From Bacteroidota bacterium (GTDB taxonomy: Bacteria; Bacteroidota; Bacteroidia; Bacteroidales; Prolixibacteraceae), in contig JAUYTA010000008.1 in assembly GCA_030695265.1 (NCBI GenBank), positions 1-5,595 of the forward strand: a stretch of DNA of 5,595 bases. Reading direction: 5' to 3'. Below, one piece after another: positions 1 to 5,595 of this stretch. Below the pieces are notes generated by a model. The model made no database searches and was not told the DNA's origin. It saw nothing but the letters and a program-made list of their open reading frames with translations. Made by a program: the position numbers and the translations under genes. Positions within the stretch are counted from its first letter, which is position 1. Each line of letters opens with the position of its first letter.

Positions 1-1
1 A

Positions 2-994
2 AGACGCCCCAACTTGTATGGCAATAAAGAGGATGCCTTTTACATTGTGGGTATTTCAATCAATATTTACCAAACATCGGTAGCTATCTTCAACGCGAAA
101 AACCAAAAAATTACCGGCGACCACATTCTTCCACTCACCATTACTCACGGAATCTCCATCGTAGATCCAATCGTTCAGTTTACCGAAAATATCATTCAGG
201 AAAAGCAAATTTCCAGGGATAAAATATGGGGAATTGGTATTGAAATGCCCGGTCTGGTTGATTCTGAAACTGGAATCAATAAAACTTACATGGTATCTAA
301 CCGGCCTGTTACCGAAGTTTTCAGGAAAAAATTCGGGATGGAAGTGCTGATTGAAAATGATGCCAAAACGCGCGCTTTTGCCGAGCTTCGCTTTGGGGCA
401 GCCCAATCGAAACGCAACGTGCTCACGGTTCACCTCGATTGGGGAATTGGGCTGGGCATCATTGTAAATGGCAAACTGTATAAAGGACGCGACGGATTTG
501 CCGGTGAGTTCGGTCATTTGCCGATGGTCGATAATGGAATTTTATGCAACTGCGGCAAAACAGGTTGCCTGGAAACGATTGCTTCAGGAATAGCGATTGT
601 TCGGATGGCCAAAGAAGGGTTGAAAGAAAAACGCTCGTCGTTGCTTGGTCAACTGGTTGACGATGATCCGGAAAAGATTGAAATCAGAAGTGTTGTTCAG
701 GCAGCCAACATGGGCGATCAGTATTCGATTTCGATGCTGGCCAATGTTGGGCAGTGGCTCGGTAAAGGAATGGCTTATCTCATCCAGATTTTTAATCCTG
801 AATCAATCATTCTGGGAGGCCAGATTTCGGAAGCCAGCCAGTTTATTCTTCCACCCATTCAGCAGGCGATCCATATTTTCTGTAATCCTGAATTGGGGAA
901 TGAAATTGAAATTAAAGTATCGGAACTTGGCAGTCAGGCAGGCATACAGGGTGTTGCAGCCTTATTGCTCGAACACGTTCTTGATAAAAAATAA
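2..994 (+). CDS. ROK-family protein, probably a sugar-responsive transcriptional regulator (5' end cut by window)
   Basis: The reading frame is open to the left edge. The first visible residues, RRPNLYG, match the junction that usually joins the N-terminal winged helix to the sugar-binding domain of ROK regulators (NagC/Mlc/XylR type), so the DNA-binding part probably lies off the window. Residues are numbered here from the TTG at 14. The sugar-binding segment ENDAK contains N115 and D116. A glycine-rich segment leads into AGEFGH with H168. The zinc motif CNCGKTGCLE has C178, C180, C185 and E187. FNPESIILGG lies near the C-terminus. The N-terminal phosphate motif of ROK kinases (DxGxT-like) is degraded to GISINIYQT, which favours a sugar-sensing regulator over a kinase. 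The gene ends with TAA 27 bp before the NagB-like fusion gene, so the two are probably co-transcribed and it may control that gene. Family assignment is firm. The regulator role is inferred, and the ligand is unknown. Confidence 0.9.
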   Translation, partial: RRPNLYGNKEDAFYIVGISINIYQTSVAIFNAKNQKITGDHILPLTITHGISIVDPIVQFTENIIQEKQISRDKIWGIGIEMPGLVDSETGINKTYMVSNRPVTEVFRKKFGMEVLIENDAKTRAFAELRFGAAQSKRNVLTVHLDWGIGLGIIVNGKLYKGRDGFAGEFGHLPMVDNGILCNCGKTGCLETIASGIAIVRMAKEGLKEKRSSLLGQLVDDDPEKIEIRSVVQAANMGDQYSISMLANVGQWLGKGMAYLIQIFNPESIILGGQISEASQFILPPIQQAIHIFCNPELGNEIEIKVSELGSQAGIQGVAALLLEHVLDKK

Positions 995-1021
995 GAAAAT
1001 AACATCTAAAAATTCATACAA

Positions 1022-3349
1022 ATGATTACAAATCAGTTTAGTCAGGTTGAAAAGATCTTTCTGCAACAAGCAGGAATTGACCAGATGACCACGAAAATGC
1101 CCTACATTACAGTTGAAAACTTTCCAAAGTTGGGTATGTTGGCTTCCCTGCGATTTCTGGAATGGGTTAATGAAAACCCCAATGGGGTAATTAGCCTTCC
1201 AACCGGAAAAACATCGGAATATTTCCTGAAATACACTCATTTTTTTCTGGAAAACTGGGACAACAAAAAGGGGCAGGACTTGCTGAATTCGTATGGACTT
1301 TCAGGAGTAAAAAAGCCTGACCTGCGCGGACTTCAGTTTGTGCAAACGGATGAATTTTACCCGATTTCGTCGAAACAGCACAACAGTTTCTGCAACTATG
1401 TTGAAAATTATTACATCAATGGTTTCGGGCTCGACCCGAAAAAGGCATTGCTGATCAATTCAGATCAAATTATTTTGGCTGAAGGCAAAACATACAACGA
1501 AGTATTTCCGAATCTGATCATTGATTTGTCGCTTCGTTACCGCGATGCCAAATCACCGGTTGAAAAGCTTCAGCAAAAATCAATTCAACTGATTGACGAC
1601 TGGTGTTCGGCGTATGAGCAAAAAGTACGCGAAAAGGGCGGTATTGGTTTTTGGCTCGGAAGCATCGGCCCCGATGGGCATCTTGCGTTCAATACCAGAG
1701 GTTCCGATCATTTTTCGACCACCCGTTTAACAGCCACCAACTTCGAAACACAGGCAGTGGCAGCTGGTGATTTGGGTGGCATTGAAGTTTCGCGCAACCG
1801 GCTGGTTATTACCATCGGGCTCGAAACCATCACCTACAATCCCGATGCAGTGGCCATTGTTTTTGCCGCCGGCGAAGCAAAAGCCGATGTGATCAAGGAT
1901 GCGCTCGAAAATGAACCATCCAATCAATATCCCGGAAGTTGTTTGCATAAACTGCCCAACAGCCGTTTTTACCTGACTACCGGTGCAGCCGTAAAACTTA
2001 CCGACAGCGTTGATAAATATTACCAAACCGGCGAATGGACGCATCAGAAAACGGAACGTGCCATTATCGACCTTTGTCCAAAAATTAACAAGTTCGGTCA
2101 CCGGATTACTATTGAAGACCTGAAGGCCGACAGATATTGCAGTCTGATCCCGAATCTGGACGAAAATACTGTTCAATCGGTAATCGATTCCGTAACAGCG
2201 AAATTCAACAAAGGAATGGAACGTGAATCAAACCAGGTTTTTTATCATACAGGTCCGCACCACGACGATATTATGCTTGGAATTATGCCACACACCAACC
2301 GGCAATTGCGCGATGCCAGCAACAAGTTCCATTTTTCGGTACTAACTTCAGGATTTACTGCGGTGATTAACCAGTATGTAATAGATTTACTGACCGATAC
2401 GCTCAACCTGATCAGCGATGGTAAAATCCAGATGGTAAAATTCCCCGATTTCTTTGAAGAAGGGTATAAATACAAATGGGACAAAGACATCTACCATTAC
2501 CTCGACAGTGTAGCTGCCAACGATTCTGCTGAGCAGCGCCGCGGGGTTTGTCACCGGTTGGTACGTTCGGTTGTTGAGATTTGGAAGGTAAAAAGCGAGG
2601 AACAACTGATAATGACCATCATCAAAATTCTGGATAATTTACGGAACAGTTACGACGGAGGTAAAAATCCGCCTAAAATTCAGAAGTTGAAGGGAATGCT
2701 ACGTGAAATGGAAGAAGAGTTGGTCTGGGCACATTTCGGTGTTCCGGTTGAAAGTGTGCACCACCTGCGACTTGGTTTTTACAAAGGCGATACTTTTACA
2801 GAACAGCCCGATGCAAACCGCGATGTGCAGCCTATTCTCGAAGAATTCAGGAAATACAAACCAACCGTAATAAGTCTGGCAATGGATCCTGAAGGAAGTG
2901 GACCGGATACGCATTACAAAGTTCTGAAAGCCATCGCCGCAGCTGTCAAAGAATGGAGAAAAGAAGAGGATTTATCCAAACTGCGGGTGATAGGTTACCG
3001 AAATGTTTGGTTCCGCTACCATCCGGCTGATACAGAAGTGATTGTTCCTGTTTCGCTTAACGCGCTTGCAATTCTCGACACATCATTCACGCAATGTTAT
3101 CTGAGTCAGGTGAATGCATCGTTTCCAAGCTATCAGCTTGATGGAAAATTCAGTCAGCTAACCCAAAGGGTATGGGTTGAACAACTCAAGCAAATTCAGT
3201 TGCTGCTGGGTAAAAATTTCTTTTATCAGCACGAAAAACCGCTGGTACGGGCAACGCACGGATTGGTTTATTTCAGGGAACTTAGTGTTGATCAATTCCT
3301 GCAACAAGCCGACGAGCTCGAAAAATCGATGGAGGGCGTTGGAATTTAA
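1022..3349 (+). CDS. Glucosamine-6-phosphate deaminase-like (NagB) domain fused to a PIG-L/LmbE deacetylase-like domain
   Basis: The protein has 775 residues, no signal peptide and no membrane segment, so it is probably cytoplasmic. The NagB/6-phosphogluconolactonase-type domain spans roughly residues 30-345. It has a phosphate loop LPTGKTS (59-65), TDEF with D110 (E. coli Asp72 equivalent), GPDGHLAFN with D218 and H220 (Asp141 and His143 equivalents), and a late AGEAKAD segment. The Glu148 position is T225. The PIG-L/LmbE-type domain begins near 405. It has PHHDD (412-416; likely zinc ligands H413 and D416), VHHLRLGFY (579-587), DPEGSGPDTH with D622 and H631 (probable third zinc ligand), and YLSQ further on. 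About 110 charged, probably helical residues (about 445-555) interrupt the usual PIG-L core. By family knowledge, NagB converts GlcN-6-P to fructose-6-P and ammonia, and PIG-L enzymes remove N-acetyl groups from GlcNAc-type substrates. A two-step enzyme is inferred and untested. Neither single-domain family reaches this length. The ATG at 1022 follows A-rich DNA without a Shine-Dalgarno sequence. Confidence 0.9.
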   Translation: MITNQFSQVEKIFLQQAGIDQMTTKMPYITVENFPKLGMLASLRFLEWVNENPNGVISLPTGKTSEYFLKYTHFFLENWDNKKGQDLLNSYGLSGVKKPDLRGLQFVQTDEFYPISSKQHNSFCNYVENYYINGFGLDPKKALLINSDQIILAEGKTYNEVFPNLIIDLSLRYRDAKSPVEKLQQKSIQLIDDWCSAYEQKVREKGGIGFWLGSIGPDGHLAFNTRGSDHFSTTRLTATNFETQAVAAGDLGGIEVSRNRLVITIGLETITYNPDAVAIVFAAGEAKADVIKDALENEPSNQYPGSCLHKLPNSRFYLTTGAAVKLTDSVDKYYQTGEWTHQKTERAIIDLCPKINKFGHRITIEDLKADRYCSLIPNLDENTVQSVIDSVTAKFNKGMERESNQVFYHTGPHHDDIMLGIMPHTNRQLRDASNKFHFSVLTSGFTAVINQYVIDLLTDTLNLISDGKIQMVKFPDFFEEGYKYKWDKDIYHYLDSVAANDSAEQRRGVCHRLVRSVVEIWKVKSEEQLIMTIIKILDNLRNSYDGGKNPPKIQKLKGMLREMEEELVWAHFGVPVESVHHLRLGFYKGDTFTEQPDANRDVQPILEEFRKYKPTVISLAMDPEGSGPDTHYKVLKAIAAAVKEWRKEEDLSKLRVIGYRNVWFRYHPADTEVIVPVSLNALAILDTSFTQCYLSQVNASFPSYQLDGKFSQLTQRVWVEQLKQIQLLLGKNFFYQHEKPLVRATHGLVYFRELSVDQFLQQADELEKSMEGVGI

Positions 3350-3357
3350 AGAACGTA

Positions 3358-3386
3358 AAAAGCCTGTCTGTAATAGACAGGCTTTT
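3358..3386. terminator. Bidirectional intrinsic terminator between convergent genes
   Basis: A perfect 12-bp stem (3358-3369 pairing with 3375-3386) encloses a 5-base loop. The stem core is GCCTGTCT/AGACAGGC, flanked by AAAA on the left and TTTT on the right. The run of A and run of T make it work as a stem plus U-tract in both directions. It begins 8 bp after the stop of the NagB-like fusion gene and lies about 35 bp beyond the stop of the minus-strand GH13 lipoprotein gene, so it can end both transcripts. The remaining bases up to 3421 show nothing recognisable. Confidence 0.9.
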
Positions 3387-3421
3387 ACTAACCAAACTAT
3401 AAACCCCCTAAAACCAAAATT

Positions 3422-4798
3422 TTAATTCCTGACAAAAACCTGATAACCCCATTTGTCAAGTTTTACAGAAGTTCCCTTTTTTAGGTTTTTTGTTTCTCCT
3501 GAAAAATATTCTTTGTAATCGCCAGTCTGATCCAACTGGATAATTGCATCAACCGGTTGTGCTGAAAAATTGAAGATGGCCAGCACCTGATTGTTGTCTT
3601 TTTCTCGGGTAAAAGCCAGAATTATATCAGGTTGAGTTGTTTCCACAATTGAAAGCGAACCTCCGGCAGCGCCGTTCCACAAAGCAGGCTGAACTTTTTT
3701 CAGTTGTATCAGTTTCTGATAAAATTGCTGCATTTCCAAATTGCTCCAGTCAATCTCATCCTTCTCGAAAAACAACAGGCGCCTGTTCAATCCGGCTTCC
3801 TGTCCGGTATAAATCAATGGCATTCCGGGAACTGTGAAGCTGAGTACCGCCATGGATTTTACGGCATCGCCCAAACGTTCGTATTCGGTTCCGTTCCAAC
3901 TATTTTCGTCGTGGTTGGAAGTAAACTGCAAAGGGTAAGTACCAACAGGATAAGAAATTTCGGTTTTAACCAGTGACGAATCCAGGTATTGGGCTGTTTT
4001 TTTGCCCTGGGCAATCTCGTTCATTAAATGGTGGAAAGACCAGCCATAATTGCTGTTGAATGCTTTGTTCAGCAAATCCATCTGATCCTGATTTTCAGCA
4101 AGCATGTAAACGGGTTTGATGGAATCGAGTGACATGCGTGCAGTCTCCCAAAAATCGGTTGGTACACCACCTGCATAATCGCAGCGGTAACCGTCGATGT
4201 TTACATCTTTCACCCAGTATTTTAAAGCATCGAGCATGGCGGCACGAATTCCCTGGCTTTCATAATTCAAATCCGCCACATCGCTCCAATCGGCCACCGG
4301 AAGAATCACATTTCCCAATGAATCCTTTGTGTACCAGTCGGTGTGGTCAACTATCCACTGATTATCCCAGCCGGTGTGGTTTCCAACCCAGTCGATAATT
4401 ACTTTGAATCCCATATCATGCGCATTGTTTACCAATGTTTTGAAATCGTCGATGGTCCCGAATTCAGGATTAATACCTTTAAAATCCTTTACTGAATAAT
4501 ACGAGCCCAATCCTCCTTTTCTGTTTTTTTCTGAAATAGGATGAATTGGCATAAACCAAAGAATATCAACACCCATTTCTTTCAGGCGCGGAAGGTGGGT
4601 TTCGAAAGCTTTGAATGTTCCTTCAGGAGTGAACTGACGAACATTTACTTCATACATTACCGCATTTTTCGACCATTCAGGATGATTGGCCAACCCTACC
4701 TGAGCTAACTGTACCGCTGTCTTTTTTGCTGCCGGCTGGCACGAATACATCGCCATTAATATCAATGGCAGAACAAGCAATTGTGTTAATTTTCTCAT
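3422..4798 (-). CDS. GH13 alpha-amylase-family glycoside hydrolase, lipoprotein
   Basis: A complete protein of 458 residues. The N-terminus is a lipoprotein signal peptide: MRK, a hydrophobic stretch, then MYSC with the lipidated Cys at 20. A (beta/alpha)8 GH13 barrel follows from about residue 45, starting AVMYEVNVRQF. The four GH13 regions are present: I, DWVGNH (D136, N140, H141); II, GYRCD (R205, nucleophile D207); III, LAENQD (acid/base E235); IV, SNHDEN (H296, D297). A region-V-like ADLN lies at 175-178. Residues from about 375 form the usual C-terminal beta domain. All catalytic residues are intact, so it should hydrolyse alpha-1,4 and/or alpha-1,6 glucans or maltodextrins in the cell envelope. 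Exact specificity and subfamily cannot be read from the motifs. It lacks the extra N-terminal carbohydrate-binding domain of neopullulanases. It lies downstream of the SusA-like gene on the same strand and is probably co-transcribed with it. The ATG at 4798 is preceded by A-rich DNA without a Shine-Dalgarno sequence. Confidence 0.93.
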   Translation of the reverse strand: MRKLTQLLVLPLILMAMYSCQPAAKKTAVQLAQVGLANHPEWSKNAVMYEVNVRQFTPEGTFKAFETHLPRLKEMGVDILWFMPIHPISEKNRKGGLGSYYSVKDFKGINPEFGTIDDFKTLVNNAHDMGFKVIIDWVGNHTGWDNQWIVDHTDWYTKDSLGNVILPVADWSDVADLNYESQGIRAAMLDALKYWVKDVNIDGYRCDYAGGVPTDFWETARMSLDSIKPVYMLAENQDQMDLLNKAFNSNYGWSFHHLMNEIAQGKKTAQYLDSSLVKTEISYPVGTYPLQFTSNHDENSWNGTEYERLGDAVKSMAVLSFTVPGMPLIYTGQEAGLNRRLLFFEKDEIDWSNLEMQQFYQKLIQLKKVQPALWNGAAGGSLSIVETTQPDIILAFTREKDNNQVLAIFNFSAQPVDAIIQLDQTGDYKEYFSGETKNLKKGTSVKLDKWGYQVFVRN

Positions 4799-4808
4799 TT
4801 TTATGATT

Positions 4809-4878
4809 TTAAAGTTTAAAGTCTAACGTTCAAAGTTTAATGTTGAGCTACTGGCAACTGTGACTGAGCACTGAGCAC
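4809..4878 (-). repeat. Degenerate 7-bp tandem repeat, about ten units, in the gap between the two GH13 genes
   Basis: Read on the minus strand, the intergenic DNA breaks into ten consecutive 7-mers without a phase change. The first two are identical (GTGCTCA). The last two are identical (ACTTTAA) and are preceded by the close variants ACTTTGA and ACGTTAG. The middle units (such as TTGCCAG, TAGCTCA and ACATTAA) are intermediate. Position 5 of each unit is always a pyrimidine and position 7 always a purine. The tract starts 6 bp after the stop of the upstream GH13 gene and ends 10 bp before the start codon of the GH13 lipoprotein. It contains AAACTTTG, one base from the Bacteroidota promoter element TAnnTTTG, but that match arises from the repeat unit itself, so I do not call a promoter. 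Function is unknown; it may only be expanded spacer DNA. Confidence 0.7.
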
Positions 4879-4884
4879 TTTCCC

Positions 4885-5595
4885 CTATTTCAATTCAATA
4901 ATCATGGCCGACATGGCTGGTACTTTCAGGTTTTTCAGGTCGGAAATTGTTGTTCCTGAAATCACTTCTTTTCCTGAAAAAGAATTGTTCATAATTTCGC
5001 TGAAACGATTGGTATCAATGGATTTTTCCTGCGCATTTTTATTCATTACCACCATCACTTTTTGATTCTGATTGTAGCGGAAATACACATAAACGCCATC
5101 TTCAGGAGCAAAATGTTTTAGCTTTCCTGAATGAATAACTTCGCTTGTTTTCCGCCAGTTCAATATTTTGCTAAAGAATTCCTGCGCTTGTTTTTGCTGT
5201 GTGGTCAAACCTGCGCCTGTAAAAGCATTCACCTGATCGTCCTTCCATCCTCCCGGAAAATCGGAACGGATAACGCCGTGTTCTTCGGTTCCCGGATTCG
5301 ACATCAGAATCTCGGTTCCGTAGAAAATCTGCGGAATACCGCGCGTGGTTGCATAATAAGCGATTCCCATTTTCAGCAAATCGAAGTTTTCGCCCAATTG
5401 TGTATAAAACCGCGACATATCATGGTTATCAGGAAAAATAACCAGTTTATCCGGATCAGCATATAAGAAATCGTTGGCTAGCGCTTCGTACAATGTTACC
5501 AATCCCCCACCCCAGGTTTCAGGATTGTTCAAACTTTGAATTACCGCGTTGTTCAACGGAAAATCCATTAATCCCGGAAGGTAGGAAACATAACC
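4885..5595 (-). CDS. GH13 SusA-like neopullulanase/cyclomaltodextrinase-type enzyme, C-terminal part (5' end cut by window)
   Basis: The frame is open through the right edge, giving 236 visible residues. The Met at 5568 is internal, because the nine codons before it (GYVSYLPGL) continue the same protein. The visible part is the end of the GH13 barrel plus the C-terminal beta domain. FPDNHDMSRF carries region IV, with the transition-state-stabilising Asp of NHD encoded at 5419-5421. It is followed by TTRGIPQIFYGTEILM and HGVIRSDFPGGW, segments typical of the Bacteroides SusA neopullulanase group. The nucleophile and acid/base residues (regions II and III) and any signal peptide lie outside the window, so activity and location cannot be judged here. 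By family knowledge such enzymes cleave maltodextrins, pullulan or cyclodextrins, usually in the periplasm. It ends with TAG, 86 bp before the GH13 lipoprotein gene, which it probably precedes in one operon. A susC/susD-type transport pair might lie further right, but nothing here shows it. Confidence 0.9.
   Translation of the reverse strand, partial: GYVSYLPGLMDFPLNNAVIQSLNNPETWGGGLVTLYEALANDFLYADPDKLVIFPDNHDMSRFYTQLGENFDLLKMGIAYYATTRGIPQIFYGTEILMSNPGTEEHGVIRSDFPGGWKDDQVNAFTGAGLTTQQKQAQEFFSKILNWRKTSEVIHSGKLKHFAPEDGVYVYFRYNQNQKVMVVMNKNAQEKSIDTNRFSEIMNNSFSGKEVISGTTISDLKNLKVPAMSAMIIELK

Noticed and set aside
14..16. TTG as the start codon of the ROK gene
   Set aside because: The frame is open to the window edge and the preceding codons (RRPN) fit the ROK regulator linker, so the gene starts further left.
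995..1021. Possible promoter or separate transcription start between the ROK and NagB-like genes
   Set aside because: The 27-bp A-rich gap holds no recognisable promoter element and is too short to argue against co-transcription.
645..1025. Plus-strand open frame overlapping the end of the ROK gene
   Set aside because: It is in another frame over conserved ROK sequence, with no domain and an unlikely basic composition. The frames at 3177-3425, 3637-3837, 3704-3976, 4129-4398 and 5131-5466 are rejected on the same grounds.
1727..2176. Minus-strand open frame of 149 codons inside the NagB-like gene
   Set aside because: It lies wholly opposite a well-supported coding region and shows no recognisable domain. 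The same holds for the frames at 56-517, 962-1240, 2245-2490, 2387-2605 and 2699-2914.
4831..4845. Possible Bacteroidota promoter element (AAACTTTG, near TAnnTTTG) before the GH13 lipoprotein gene
   Set aside because: It differs from the consensus, has only a poorly spaced TTG upstream, and is produced by the heptad repeat itself.
5566..5568. ATG as the start of the SusA-like gene
   Set aside because: The same frame continues to the right edge with matching protein sequence. A start here would leave only the end of a GH13 barrel.

Overview
The window looks like chromosomal DNA from a member of the Bacteroidota, probably the class Bacteroidia. Four things suggest this: a SusA-like GH13 enzyme, a GH13 lipoprotein with a relaxed lipobox, start codons preceded by A-rich DNA with no Shine-Dalgarno sequence, and a NagB/PIG-L fusion protein of a type I associate with this phylum. 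A narrower placement cannot be made from the sequence.

Layout: two convergent transcription units meet at a symmetrical hairpin terminator near 3358-3386. On the plus strand, a ROK-family protein that runs off the left edge (2-994) is followed after 27 bp by a 775-residue protein (1022-3349). That protein has a glucosamine-6-phosphate-deaminase-like domain fused to a PIG-L/LmbE deacetylase-like domain. On the minus strand, a SusA-like GH13 enzyme that runs off the right edge (4885-5595) is followed by a complete GH13 lipoprotein (3422-4798). The 86 bp between them are almost filled by a degenerate 7-bp tandem repeat.

Working model (inference): the right-hand unit hydrolyses alpha-glucans in the cell envelope and is probably the end of a starch/maltodextrin locus lying further right. 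The left-hand unit senses and processes a phosphorylated (amino)sugar in the cytoplasm, with the ROK protein as the likely regulator. The fusion protein could in principle deacetylate and then deaminate an N-acetylamino-sugar phosphate. However, the residue corresponding to the catalytic Glu148 of E. coli NagB is Thr here, so its actual reaction is open.

I saw no RNA genes, CRISPR arrays, insertion sequences, attachment sites or frameshifts. No gene-free stretch exceeds about 90 bp.
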